A stretch of 64,000 nucleotides of DNA from DATMER01 sp034667225 (lineage in GTDB: Bacteria > Acidobacteriota > Thermoanaerobaculia > Multivoradales > UBA5704): NCBI GenBank assembly GCA_034667225.1, contig JAXDKG010000008.1, positions 62,001 to 126,000 of the forward strand, written 5' to 3'. Shown in pieces: positions 21,829 to 31,456 of the stretch. The notes under the pieces are model-generated. The model did no database searches. It was not told where the DNA came from and saw only the letters and a program-made list of their open reading frames with translations. Positions within the stretch are counted from its first letter, which is position 1. Each line of letters opens with the position of its first letter. A program made the translations under genes and the position numbers.

Positions 21829-22914
21829 GTGCGTAAAGTCCTCGCCATCGCACTTCTCTCCCTTCTCGCCTGCCGCGAACCCGATCACCTCCCCCAGGCC
21901 TCGCTCTCCGTGGCGGGCGCCCTGAGCGGAGAAAACACCGCGGGCTACGCCCGCGCGATCGCCCCTCGCGAATTCCGCTTCCCCGAAGACCACGGCCCCC
22001 ACCCGGAGTTCCGCACGGAATGGTGGTATTACACGGGCAACCTATCCACTCGCGAGGGCCGGCAGTTCGGGTTTCAGCTCACATTTTTCCGATCGGCTTT
22101 TGCTCCCTCGATGCCGGAACGGCTCTCTAAATGGGCCACGCGGCAGGCGTACCTGGCGCACTTCACCATCTCGGATATCGAAGGCCAACAGTTCCGCTCG
22201 TTCGAGCGCTGGAGCCGGGGAGCGCTCGGCCTCGCGGGATCTCAGGGGGAGCCATTCCGCGTCTGGCTGAAGGATTGGTCCGCCGAAGGCAACAAGCTGC
22301 GGGCCGCGGAGGACGGCGTCGCTCTCGACCTGACCCTCGAACCGGGCAAGCCTCCGGTGCTCCAGGGGGAGCGCGGGCTCAGCCGCAAGAGCGAGGAGCC
22401 GGGCAACGCTTCCTACTACTACTCCCTCAACCGCATGCCCGCATCGGGAACGGTCCGCCTCGGAGATGAGCGCTTCGAGGTCTCCGGCCTCGCCTGGATG
22501 GACCGCGAGTGGAGCACCAGCTCCCTCGGAAAAAACCAGGTGGGCTGGGACTGGTTCGCGCTTCAGCTCGAAGACGGCCGGGACCTCATGCTCTACCAGC
22601 TCCGCCGCAACGACGGCACCGCGGACCCCACGAGCAACGGCACCCTTGTCGGCCCCCGAGGGGAATCCCGCCATCTGGGCCTCTCCGACTTCACGCTGGA
22701 GGTGCTGGACCGGTGGAAGAGCCCGCGGAGCGACGCCGTCTACCCGGCACGATGGCGGCTGCGCATCCCCTCCGCGAACCTCGATCTCACAATCGAGCCT
22801 CTGCTCGCCGACCAGGAGCTCGACGTCTCCTTCCGCTACTGGGAAGGGGCCGTGCGGATCGGGGGGACCTCCCGGGGAAGGGGCTACGTCGAGATGACAG
22901 GCTATTCGCGGTAA
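21829..22914 (+). CDS. AttH/CrtC-like lipocalin-fold lipoprotein
   Basis: The 361-aa precursor has a lipoprotein signal with LLAC and Cys at residue 15. The mature part is a tandem lipocalin-like domain with the signatures RTEWWYYTGNL, YYSLNRMPASG and WMDREWSTSSLGKNQVGWDW. Members are annotated as AttH or carotenoid hydratase-like proteins and are commonly coded beside LolD/FtsX transporters, as here. The GTG directly follows the permease TGA, preceded by GGAGGAG in the permease end. It probably handles a hydrophobic ligand at the outer membrane; the substrate is unknown. Confidence 0.9.
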   Translation: MRKVLAIALLSLLACREPDHLPQASLSVAGALSGENTAGYARAIAPREFRFPEDHGPHPEFRTEWWYYTGNLSTREGRQFGFQLTFFRSAFAPSMPERLSKWATRQAYLAHFTISDIEGQQFRSFERWSRGALGLAGSQGEPFRVWLKDWSAEGNKLRAAEDGVALDLTLEPGKPPVLQGERGLSRKSEEPGNASYYYSLNRMPASGTVRLGDERFEVSGLAWMDREWSTSSLGKNQVGWDWFALQLEDGRDLMLYQLRRNDGTADPTSNGTLVGPRGESRHLGLSDFTLEVLDRWKSPRSDAVYPARWRLRIPSANLDLTIEPLLADQELDVSFRYWEGAVRIGGTSRGRGYVEMTGYSR

Positions 22915-22983
22915 GGCCCGGCCCTCGCGCGCGTTTCAGGGGTGTGCGCACGCTTTCCTTCACGTGCGCAAAGTGCGCAGCCC

Positions 22984-23039
22984 GCCGGCACCCGCGCGCG
23001 GGAGGGGAGGTCCCCTCCGGATGGGTGCCGGCAGTTTTT
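22984..23039 (+). terminator. Hairpin terminator between convergent operons
   Basis: An outer 10-bp stem GCCGGCACCC/GGGTGCCGGC (22984-22993 with 23023-23032) encloses an inner stem GGAGGGG/CCCCTCC (23001-23007 with 23012-23018). TTTTT follows at 23035-23039, which fits rho-independent termination of the plus-strand transporter operon. Confidence 0.75.
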
Positions 23040-23040
23040 G

Positions 23041-25521
23041 CTACTCGTAGCGAATGGCTTCGAGCGGCTCGACCCCTGCTGCTCTCCGCGCGGGGAGGTA
23101 GCTCGCCAGCAGGGCTACGACCGCGAGCAGCACCGGCACGGCGGCGAACGTGGCCGGATCGGTCGTACTCACCTCGAACAGCAGCGCCTGCATGAAGCGG
23201 GTGACCGCGAACGAGCCCGCGAGCCCCAGCCCGATCCCGACGAGCGCAAGCATCATCCCCTCCTTGAGCACCATGCCGGAGACCTCGCCGCGTTGCGCTC
23301 CCAGCGCCATGCGCACGCCGATCTCCTGCGTCCGCTGGCTGACGACGTAGGAAATGACGCCGTAGATCCCGACCGCGCCCAGGGTGAGGGCCACGACCGC
23401 GCCGATGGCCAGAAGGAACATGGTGAACGACACCCGCGCCATGGAGCGCTCCACCACGTCCTCCATGGTCCGCACCTGCGCCAGGGGGAGCTTCGGGTCG
23501 ATCGACCAGACCGCTTTCCTAACGAGTTCGACCAGCGTTAGAGGATCGATGCCGGCGCGGGCCTTCACCGCCAGGGTGAAGTCGCGGGGCACCCACTCGC
23601 CGCTCGCGCCGGGCCCATCGGGATTGCTGCGCCGCACCGGGTAATAGACCACCTCGGCAGGCTTCTCGTGCAGCCCCTGCTCGCGCACGTCGCCCACGAC
23701 TCCGACAATCGTGTACCACTGAGAAACCGCCTCTCCCGGGCCGCCGAGGCTGAGCCGCTTGCCCAGGGCGCTCCCCTTGGGCCAGAAGCGCCGCGCCACG
23801 GCCCGGTTCACGAGCACGCCGTCGTGGGGCGTGTCCGGATCGATCCGTTCGAAGCTCTTCCCCTCCAGGAGCGGGATGCCGAGAGCCTCGAAGTAGCCCG
23901 GGCTGGCGAAGCGGGTGCCCAGCATGGGCGGCAGCGAATCGGGCGGCAGAGGATGGTCCTCGATCATGTGCGAGCTCATCGAGTTGGTGTTGGACAGGGG
24001 GAGGATCGTCACCGTCCCGGCCCTGGTCACTCCGGGGATGGCCCGCACCTGCTCCAGGAGCCGGGTGTAGAAGCGCGCGGTCCGGGCCGCCTCGCCGTAC
24101 TCCGCCTCGGGCAGGTTGAGCTGCACCGTGAGCACACCGGCCGGCTCGACGCCGGAGTCCACGTTCGCCATCCCCCAGAAGCTCCTTACCATCAGGCCGG
24201 CGCCGACCAGGAGCACGAGGGCGAGCGCCACTTGCACCACCACAAGCGCCTGCCGGGCGCGATGCCGGGCCCGCCCCGCGGTGCCGCCCCGGCCTCCCTC
24301 CTTGAGCGCGGGCACGAGGTCCGGCGAGCCGTAGCGCAACGCGGCAAAGCCGCCGATGAAGGCGCCGGTCAGAAGCGCCAGGAGGAGATTGAAGCCGACC
24401 ACGGTGGCGTCCATCCCGATCTCGTCGAGCCGCGGAATGCCCGGGGGCTGGAGAGCCAGCAGCAGGCGCACACCGGCGGCGGCGAGGGCGAGCCCCACGA
24501 GGCCGCCCAGGATGGAGAGCGCCAGGCTCTCGCCGAGGAAGACGCGGGCGATCTCCCAGCGCGAGGCGCCGATCGCGGTGCGCACCGCCACCTCCCGCTG
24601 CCGCCCCTCGGCGCGGACCAGGAACAGGTTCGCCACGTTGGCGCAGGCGATGAGGAGGATCAGGCCGACGCCTCCGAGGAGTACCCAGAGAGTGCGGCCG
24701 ATGTCGCCCACCAGGTGGTCCCGGAACGGTTTCGCGAGTACCCCGAGCTTCGCCTGCTCGATCATGCCCCGCGGCATGATGTCGGGCCCGAGCGCCTCCG
24801 GCAGCCTCCAGACCAGCGCCGAGAGCTCCTTCGTGGCCCGCTCCGTGGTGACCCCGGGCCGCAGCCGGCCCACGCCGCCGTAGTTGAAGTTTCCGGGCTG
24901 CAGGTTGGCCGGGTCGATGACCATGGGGGTCCACAGCTCCTCCTGCGCGGAGGGGAAATGGAAACCTTCGGCCAGCACTCCCACGATGCGGCGCGACACG
25001 CCGTCCACCTGGACGAGCGAGCCCACGACGTTGCGGTCCCCTCCGAAGCGGCGCTGCCACAGGCCATGGGAGAGGACCAGAACCGGCTCGGCGCCCGGTT
25101 TGCCGTCCTCCTCGAGGAGGGGCCGGCCCAGGACGGATCGTGCGCGAAGCACCTTGAAGATCGAGGGCGTCACCCTGGCGGCCCCGATCCGCTCGGGCTC
25201 CTGGCCGCCGGTGAGTGTGACCGCACCCTCCCAGTAGATTCCCAGGTCCTCCAGCACCTTGTTCTCTTTGCGATAGAGCAGGTAGGTGCCGTCCGAGAGC
25301 GCGGCTTCCTCGAGCCCCATTCCCGGCGCGGTCTGCGTCACCCAGACGATCCGCTCGGGCTCCGGGTACGGCAGCGGCCGGATCAGCACGGCGTTGATGA
25401 CCGTGAAGATCGCCACGGTGGCGCCGATCCCGAGCCCCAGGGAGAGGACCGTGATCAGGAAGAAGCCCAGGGCCTTGGCGAAGCCGCGGGCGGTGGAGCG
25501 CAGGGAGGAGAGGAAGCTCAT
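23041..25521 (-). CDS. ADOP-type ABC permease, copy 1
   Basis: The 826-aa protein starts with the ADOP signature (LSLGLGIGATVAIFTVINAV, LIRPLPYPEPER) followed by a MacB-like periplasmic domain. A first FtsX domain with GEGRQREVAVRTAIGASRWE-type motifs, a second periplasmic domain and a final FtsX domain (RTQEIGVRMALGAQRGEV) follow. It ends SYLPARRAAGVEPLEAIRYE, almost the same as the next gene. ADOP permeases are abundant in Acidobacteriota and lack an adjacent ATPase, as here. The role is unknown; export coupled to a distant ATPase is presumed. It starts nine bases after the upstream paralogue. Confidence 0.93.
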   Translation of the reverse strand: MSFLSSLRSTARGFAKALGFFLITVLSLGLGIGATVAIFTVINAVLIRPLPYPEPERIVWVTQTAPGMGLEEAALSDGTYLLYRKENKVLEDLGIYWEGAVTLTGGQEPERIGAARVTPSIFKVLRARSVLGRPLLEEDGKPGAEPVLVLSHGLWQRRFGGDRNVVGSLVQVDGVSRRIVGVLAEGFHFPSAQEELWTPMVIDPANLQPGNFNYGGVGRLRPGVTTERATKELSALVWRLPEALGPDIMPRGMIEQAKLGVLAKPFRDHLVGDIGRTLWVLLGGVGLILLIACANVANLFLVRAEGRQREVAVRTAIGASRWEIARVFLGESLALSILGGLVGLALAAAGVRLLLALQPPGIPRLDEIGMDATVVGFNLLLALLTGAFIGGFAALRYGSPDLVPALKEGGRGGTAGRARHRARQALVVVQVALALVLLVGAGLMVRSFWGMANVDSGVEPAGVLTVQLNLPEAEYGEAARTARFYTRLLEQVRAIPGVTRAGTVTILPLSNTNSMSSHMIEDHPLPPDSLPPMLGTRFASPGYFEALGIPLLEGKSFERIDPDTPHDGVLVNRAVARRFWPKGSALGKRLSLGGPGEAVSQWYTIVGVVGDVREQGLHEKPAEVVYYPVRRSNPDGPGASGEWVPRDFTLAVKARAGIDPLTLVELVRKAVWSIDPKLPLAQVRTMEDVVERSMARVSFTMFLLAIGAVVALTLGAVGIYGVISYVVSQRTQEIGVRMALGAQRGEVSGMVLKEGMMLALVGIGLGLAGSFAVTRFMQALLFEVSTTDPATFAAVPVLLAVVALLASYLPARRAAGVEPLEAIRYE

Positions 25522-25530
25522 GGCTAAAGC

Positions 25531-27999
25531 TTACTCGTAACGGATGGCCTCCAGGGGCTCGACCCCGGCTGCTCTCCGCGCGGGCAGGTAGCTCGCCAGC
25601 AGGGCCACGGCCGCGAGCAGGAGCGGCACGGCGGCGAAGGTGGCCGGGTCGGTCGTGCTCACCTCGAACAGGAGAGCCTGCATGAAACGGGTGACGGCGA
25701 GGGCGCCCGCGAGCCCCAGCCCGATCCCGAGGAGCGCCAGCGCCAATCCTTCCTTGAGGATCATGCCCGAGACGTCCGCGCGTTTCGCGCCCAGGGCCAT
25801 GCGCACTCCGATCTCCTGCGTGCGCTGGCTGACGACGTAGGAGATCACGCCGTAGATGCCGACGGCCCCGAGCAGGAGCGCCACCGCCGCGCCGATCGCC
25901 AGCAGGACCAGCGTGAACGAGGTACGCGCCATGGAGCGCTCCACCACCTGCGACATGCTCCGCACCTGGGCGAGCGCCAGATTCGGGTTCAGGGACCAGA
26001 TCGCCCGCTGCACCGGCTTCGCCAGCGAGATCGGATCTCTGTTGGGATCGCCCTTGCTCTTCACCACCAGGGCGAAGCTCCGCGGCACCCATTCCTCTTC
26101 ACCTTCTTCGCGGAGATCGAGCCGCACCAGCGGGTAGTAGACCGACTCGGCCACGGGCTTGTGCAGCCCCTCCTCGCGCACGTCTCCGACGACCCCCACG
26201 ATGGTGGCCCAGCGGCCGTCAGCGGCAAGACCGGGAGTGAGGCGCCGGCCCAGCGGGCTCCGGCCCGGCCAGAAGCGGTCCGCCACCGACTTGCTCACCA
26301 GCACCTCGCCCGAGCGCTTCTGCGGATCGATCCGGTCGAAGCCCTTCCCCTCGAGCAAGGGGATGCCCATGGCCTCGAAGTAGCCCGGGCTGATGAAGCG
26401 GGTGCCTAGCACGGGCGGCACGGTGTCGGGCGGCAGGGGATGGTCCTCCATGCTGTGCGTGCTGTTGTCCCTGAACCCGGTCAGGGGGAGCACGTTGACC
26501 GTGCCCGCCCGCTCCACCCCGGGGATCGCCCGCACCTTCTCCAGGAGCTGGCCGACGAAACGCGCCGTGACATGGACGTCCGGATACTCCGGCTCGGGCA
26601 GGTCGAGCCTCAGCGTGAGCACCCCCTCCGGCTTCACTCCGGGGTCCACGTCCGCGAGACCCCAGAAGCTCTTGAGCATCAGGCCGGCGCCCACGAGGAG
26701 AAGCAGCGCGAGCGCGACCTGGGCCACCACCAGGACCTGCCGCGCCCGGTGCCGGGCCTTCCCCGCCGTCCCGCCGCGGCCCCCGTCCTTGAGCGCGGGG
26801 ACGAGGTCCGGCGAGCCGTAGCGGAGCGTCGCGAAGCCGCCGATGAAGAGCCCCAACAGAAGGGACAGCAGGAGAGTGAAAGCCACGACCGCGCCGTCGA
26901 TCCCGATCTCCTCGAGCCGGGGGATGCCCTCGGGCTGCAAGGCGAGCAGCAGGCGCACGCCTCCGGTCGCGAGGGCGAGCCCCAGCAGGCCGCCGATCAG
27001 CGCGAGGCCGACGCTCTCGAGGAGGAACACGCGGGCAATCTCGCCGCGGGTGGCGCCGATCGCGGTGCGCACCGCCACCTCCCGCTGGCGGCCCTCGGCC
27101 CGCACGAGATAGAGGTTCGCCACGTTGGCTCCGGCGATGAGCAGGATGATGCCGACGCTGCCCAGGAGCAGCCAGAGGGTGCGCGCGAGGTCCCCCACCA
27201 TCTCGTCCCGGTACGGCTTGACGACCATCGCCATCTTCGCGCTCTCGAGCATGCCGCGGCTGATCTCGGAGCTCGGGAATTCCTCGGGGATGCGCCAGAT
27301 CAGCGCCGAGAGGTCCCGGTGGGCCTGCTCGATCGACACCCCGGGCCGCAGCCGGGCGATGCCGGGGTAGTTGAAGTTGCCCACGGACGCGTTGGCCGGA
27401 TCGACCACGAGCGGCAGCCAGAGCTCCGTCTCCGCGTTCGGAAAGTGGAAGCCCTCGGGCATGACCCCCACGACCTGACGGGCGACCCCGTCGACGCGCA
27501 GGGTCCTGCCGATCGCCCCCGCGTCGCCGCTGAACAACCGCTGCCAGAGCCCGTGGGAGAGGACCAGCACCTTCTCTCCCTCAGGCCCGCCGTCCTCTTC
27601 GATCAGGGCTCGGCCGAGCGCGGGCGGCACGCGGAGGATGCCGAAGACCGACGGGCTCATGCCCGCGGCGCCCACCCGCTCAGGCTGCGGGCCGCCGGTC
27701 AGGGCGACCGAGCCGTCCCAGAAGATCCCCAGGTCCTCCAGCACCTTGTTGTGCTTGCGGTAGAGCAGCCAGGTCGCCTCCGAGTGCTCGAGCTTGTCGA
27801 ACCCGACCCCGGGCGCCGTGTGCATCACCGACACCAGCCGCTCCGGCTCTGAATAAGGCAGCGGCCGGATCAGGACGGCGTTGACCACCGTGAAGATCGC
27901 CGAGTTGGCGCCGATCCCCAGTCCCAAGGTGAGGATCGCGAGGAGGAAGAAACCGGGAGATCTGCGGAACCCGCGGGCGGTGGAGGTGAGGAGGCTCAT
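25531..27999 (-). CDS. ADOP-type ABC permease, copy 2
   Basis: This 822-aa protein has the same layout as its downstream neighbour: LTLGLGIGANSAIFTVVNAV at the start, two FtsX domains and two MacB-like domains, and the end YLPARRAAGVEPLEAIRYE. The two copies form a tandem duplication on the minus strand. The C-terminal 100 residues are the most alike, which would fit recent gene conversion. The start lies 57 bases from a divergent FG-GAP gene. Confidence 0.93.
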   Translation of the reverse strand: MSLLTSTARGFRRSPGFFLLAILTLGLGIGANSAIFTVVNAVLIRPLPYSEPERLVSVMHTAPGVGFDKLEHSEATWLLYRKHNKVLEDLGIFWDGSVALTGGPQPERVGAAGMSPSVFGILRVPPALGRALIEEDGGPEGEKVLVLSHGLWQRLFSGDAGAIGRTLRVDGVARQVVGVMPEGFHFPNAETELWLPLVVDPANASVGNFNYPGIARLRPGVSIEQAHRDLSALIWRIPEEFPSSEISRGMLESAKMAMVVKPYRDEMVGDLARTLWLLLGSVGIILLIAGANVANLYLVRAEGRQREVAVRTAIGATRGEIARVFLLESVGLALIGGLLGLALATGGVRLLLALQPEGIPRLEEIGIDGAVVAFTLLLSLLLGLFIGGFATLRYGSPDLVPALKDGGRGGTAGKARHRARQVLVVAQVALALLLLVGAGLMLKSFWGLADVDPGVKPEGVLTLRLDLPEPEYPDVHVTARFVGQLLEKVRAIPGVERAGTVNVLPLTGFRDNSTHSMEDHPLPPDTVPPVLGTRFISPGYFEAMGIPLLEGKGFDRIDPQKRSGEVLVSKSVADRFWPGRSPLGRRLTPGLAADGRWATIVGVVGDVREEGLHKPVAESVYYPLVRLDLREEGEEEWVPRSFALVVKSKGDPNRDPISLAKPVQRAIWSLNPNLALAQVRSMSQVVERSMARTSFTLVLLAIGAAVALLLGAVGIYGVISYVVSQRTQEIGVRMALGAKRADVSGMILKEGLALALLGIGLGLAGALAVTRFMQALLFEVSTTDPATFAAVPLLLAAVALLASYLPARRAAGVEPLEAIRYE

Positions 28000-28042
28000 A
28001 TCCTGGCACTACGGCAGGGTTCGGGGAAAGGTTCCAGTCTGC

Positions 28043-28048
28043 TACCCT
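28043..28048 (+). promoter_or_regulatory. -10-like TACCCT before the FG-GAP gene at 28057
   Basis: TACCCT lies eight bases before the ATG in the 57-bp divergent gap. No ribosome binding site is visible, so a short-leader or leaderless transcript is possible. Confidence 0.3.
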
Positions 28049-28056
28049 TTCGCACG

Positions 28057-29979
28057 ATGAAATCAGCCCTGATCCTCCTCGCCGCCTTTCCTCTGTTCGC
28101 TCCGGTCTTCGGATACCAGGCCCATGACCATGCCGCTCCCCCGCCGGCTCCGGCAGGCAAGGGGAACGTGATCGACGTGCCGCCGGCCGACTCCGGCGCC
28201 GCCACCCTGATGGCGCGCGTCCAGGCGGAGCGCGCGACCGAGGGACGCTTCAAGGTCTTTCGCGCCTTCCGCTTCACCGACCGGCAGCCGGAGAGCAAGA
28301 TCACCTTCGCCCACCGGATCGTGGACGACGCGGGCAAGACGTACAAGGCCGCCCACTACGACCATGGCAACGGGATCGCGGTGGCGGATGCCGACGGCGA
28401 CGGCCTGACCGACGTCTACTTCACCAGCCAGCTCGGCGGCAACGAGCTGTGGAAGAACCTAGGGGACGGCACGTTCCGCAACATCACCGCCCAGGCCGGC
28501 GTGGGGCTGGCGGACCGGATCTCCGTCTCAGCCTCGTTCGCCGACGTCGACAACGACGGCGATCAGGACCTCTACGTGACCACGGTCCGCATGGGCAACG
28601 CGCTGTTCGAGAACGATGGCAAGGGCAAGTTCCGCGACGTCACCAAGGCCTCGGGCCTCGGCTACGTTGGGCACTCTTCGGGAGCGGTCTTCTTCGACTA
28701 CGACCACGACGGCCGGCTCGATCTCTTCCTGGTCAACGTGGGCAAGTACACGACCGACGCGAGGGGCCGCGGCGGCTTCTACGTGGCCTACGAGAACGCG
28801 TTCCAGGGGCACATGTTCCCGGAGCGGATCGAGCGCAGCGTCTTATACAAGAACGTCGGCAACAACCGTTTCGAGGATGTGACCGACAAGATGGGACTGG
28901 TGGACAACGGCTGGAGCGGCGACGCCACGGCCACGGATTTCAACGAGGACGGCTGGCCCGACCTCTACGTGCTCAACATGCAGGGGGACGATCACTACTG
29001 GGAGAACCAGGGGGGCAAGGCCTTCGCCGACAAGACGGCGCAGCTCTTCCCCAAGACCTCCTGGGGAGCCATGGGCGTCAAGGCCTTCGACTATGACAAC
29101 GACGGCCGCATGGACCTCTTCGTCACCGACATGCACTCCGACATGGTGGGCGACATCCCGCCCCAGGACGAGAAGGCCAAGTTCCCGCCGAAAGAGGAGA
29201 TTCCGGTGCTCCAGGGCGCGGCCAACAACGTCTTCGGCAACTCGTTCTACAGGAACCTCGGCAACGGCAAGTTCGAAGAGATGTCGGACGCGCTCAACCT
29301 GGAGAACTACTGGCCCTGGGGAGTGAGCGTCGACGATCTGAACGCCGACGGCTGGGACGACGTGGTAATCACGTCGAGCATGAACTTCCCCTTCCGCTAC
29401 GGCGTCAACTCGGTGCTGCTCAACAACCGCGGCGAGGGGTTTCTGGACAGCGCCGCGATCTTGGGAGTTGAACCGCGCCGCGGCAACATGACGCGCAAGC
29501 CCTGGTTCACCCTGGACTGCTCGGGGGAGGACAGCGGCCACAAGCAGTGCCAGGGCAAGACCGGGACCTACACCGTGACCGGCACCCTCGGCACCCGCTC
29601 CGCCGCCATCTTCGACATCGACAAGGACGGCGACCTCGACGTCGTGACCAACGAATTCAACTCCGAGCCCCTGGTGCTGGTGAGCGACCTGGCGCAGCAG
29701 AGGAAGATCCAGTGGGTGAAGGTCAACCTGCGGGGCACGGCATCGAACCGCAACGGCCTCGGCGCCGTGGTCAAGGTCCACGCGGGCAACCGGGTGCTGA
29801 CCAAGGTCCTGGACGGCTCCTCGGGCTACCTCTCGCATAGCATCCTGCCCCTCTACTTCGGGCTGGATGAGGCGAAGACGGTCGAACGCATCGAGGTCCG
29901 CTGGCCCTCCGGGCAGACGCAGACCGTGCAGGGGCCGATCGCGATCAACAGCACGGTCGATGTTACCGAGAAGAAATGA
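28057..29979 (+). CDS. Secreted FG-GAP/VCBS beta-propeller protein with ASPIC/UnbV end
   Basis: The 640-aa precursor has a signal peptide (LILLAAFPLFAPVFG). Repeated calcium-binding FG-GAP blades follow (VADADGDGLTDVYFT, FADVDNDGDQDLYVT, FDYDHDGRLDLFLVN). The ASPIC/UnbV domain near residues 560-635 contains LRGTASNRNGLGAVVKV and VRWPSGQTQTV. This is the CRTAC1-like architecture, probably an extracellular or periplasmic binding protein. Unlike the other four in the window it is on the plus strand and alone. Its stop overlaps the convergent oxidoreductase end by 17 bases. Confidence 0.92.
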   Translation: MKSALILLAAFPLFAPVFGYQAHDHAAPPPAPAGKGNVIDVPPADSGAATLMARVQAERATEGRFKVFRAFRFTDRQPESKITFAHRIVDDAGKTYKAAHYDHGNGIAVADADGDGLTDVYFTSQLGGNELWKNLGDGTFRNITAQAGVGLADRISVSASFADVDNDGDQDLYVTTVRMGNALFENDGKGKFRDVTKASGLGYVGHSSGAVFFDYDHDGRLDLFLVNVGKYTTDARGRGGFYVAYENAFQGHMFPERIERSVLYKNVGNNRFEDVTDKMGLVDNGWSGDATATDFNEDGWPDLYVLNMQGDDHYWENQGGKAFADKTAQLFPKTSWGAMGVKAFDYDNDGRMDLFVTDMHSDMVGDIPPQDEKAKFPPKEEIPVLQGAANNVFGNSFYRNLGNGKFEEMSDALNLENYWPWGVSVDDLNADGWDDVVITSSMNFPFRYGVNSVLLNNRGEGFLDSAAILGVEPRRGNMTRKPWFTLDCSGEDSGHKQCQGKTGTYTVTGTLGTRSAAIFDIDKDGDLDVVTNEFNSEPLVLVSDLAQQRKIQWVKVNLRGTASNRNGLGAVVKVHAGNRVLTKVLDGSSGYLSHSILPLYFGLDEAKTVERIEVRWPSGQTQTVQGPIAINSTVDVTEKK

Positions 29980-31456
29980 CTCTGCGCGCCACGTCCTGAG
30001 CGGAGACGATCACCGGCGTGATCCCTCCGCCGGGACGCGTCCAGTGCCCGACGAAGAAGAGGTTGGAAATACTTCCGGTCACGCCGGGCCGGCTTTCGCC
30101 GAGTTGGTCCGGTGACATCTCCCAGCCCAGCATGGCGCCCTGGTGGTTGAGCGTGAAGCGCCAGGAGGTGCGCGCCGAGGCGCTGCTCTTGACCACGATC
30201 CGCTTCAAGATCCCCGGGATCTTCTGCTCCAGGTGATCGAGTAGAAAGGTTTCCATGCGGGCCTTGTGGGCCGCCCAGTCCCCGACCTTGCCGTAGTCCA
30301 TCTCCAACACTTTCTGGAGGATGACGATCTGCTTGCCCGGCGGCGCCATGCCCGGTTCGTAGAGCGTCGGGACGAAGATCTTGCAGCGCAGGGCATCGAC
30401 GCCTACGCGGTCCATGTCCCAGGAGTCCCAGTAGTAGCCCTGGGCAGCTTCGAGGACGTCGTCCGGCACCCCTTCGAGCCCGACGTGGGTGAGGAAGCAG
30501 GGGTAGGTGGGCCGCAGGCGGCGCAGCGGCTCGAGCGCTCCCGGCGGCAGATGCTCCGGCCCCACCAGCTTCTCCAGGGTCAGGAGCAGGTCGGCGTTGG
30601 AGATGACGGCGCCGGCCCGCACCGTGTCCCGCCGGCCGGCGCGGGGGCCGCGCGAAACCTCCAGCTCCACGCCGCGCGCGGCTCCGTCCTCGACGAGGAT
30701 ACGGCTCGCGAACGTGCTCATGAGCACATGGCCGCCGAGCTCCTCGAAGCGCGCGGCCATGGCGTCTGCGAACGCCTGCGATCCCCCCTTCGGGTAGTAG
30801 TTGCCGAGGAAGTAGGAGAGCCGCAGCATGGAGTCGAAGACGAACGACGTGCGGCTGGGGGGCGAGCCCCAGTGCGGGCAGTCGGCCGTGAGGAGGAGCT
30901 TGAGCTTGGGATCGGTAAACCAGCGGTCGAGCGCCTGCCACACGGTCATGTCGCGCCAGGGGTCCAGCCGTTCCAATGATTTTCCGCGGAAGTAGTGGAG
31001 CAGGCCAAGGAGATAGGTCTCGTTCACCGCCTGAAAAAAGGAATCGAGGGCGCCGGCCTCCGCCGGGAACTCCTCCTTGAGCCGCGCCAGGTAGGAGTCG
31101 AGGTCGGCCGGGACCGCGAAGCGCGTGCCGTCCGGGAAGTGAAAGGTGTCGACCGGGTCCATCTTGACCCAGCCGGTATCGATCCCGAGCTCGACGAGCA
31201 GGCGACCGGTGAGCGTCTCCGGGTTGCCCAGCAGCGGATAGAAGTGGGTGGCCGCATCGAACGTATAACCGGCGCGGCGAAAGGTGCTGCAGTAGCCGCC
31301 CACCATGTAGTGCTGCTCGACAAGCAGGACGCGGAGTCCCTCGCGAGCCAGTAAATTGGCGGCGATCAGCCCGCCGACTCCGGCGCCGATGATCACGGCG
31401 TCATAGCGGGGATCGGGCGCGGTTCGCAGCCCACGGAAGGGACGCTTTCGATTCAA
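29963..31456 (-). CDS. CrtI/CrtISO-like FAD-dependent oxidoreductase
   Basis: The 497-aa flavoprotein has an N-terminal dinucleotide-binding motif (AVIIGAGVGGLIAANLLAREG), the CrtI-family GGYCSTFRRAGYTFD segment and the C-terminal FAD motif FVGHWTRPGGGITPVI. It resembles phytoene desaturases, carotenoid isomerases and retinol saturases; which polyene it acts on cannot be read from sequence. The TTG start overlaps the HMG-CoA reductase stop by four bases (TTGA). Coupling to an isoprenoid gene supports a terpenoid or carotenoid substrate. Confidence 0.85.
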   Translation of the reverse strand: MNRKRPFRGLRTAPDPRYDAVIIGAGVGGLIAANLLAREGLRVLLVEQHYMVGGYCSTFRRAGYTFDAATHFYPLLGNPETLTGRLLVELGIDTGWVKMDPVDTFHFPDGTRFAVPADLDSYLARLKEEFPAEAGALDSFFQAVNETYLLGLLHYFRGKSLERLDPWRDMTVWQALDRWFTDPKLKLLLTADCPHWGSPPSRTSFVFDSMLRLSYFLGNYYPKGGSQAFADAMAARFEELGGHVLMSTFASRILVEDGAARGVELEVSRGPRAGRRDTVRAGAVISNADLLLTLEKLVGPEHLPPGALEPLRRLRPTYPCFLTHVGLEGVPDDVLEAAQGYYWDSWDMDRVGVDALRCKIFVPTLYEPGMAPPGKQIVILQKVLEMDYGKVGDWAAHKARMETFLLDHLEQKIPGILKRIVVKSSASARTSWRFTLNHQGAMLGWEMSPDQLGESRPGVTGSISNLFFVGHWTRPGGGITPVIVSAQDVARRVISSR

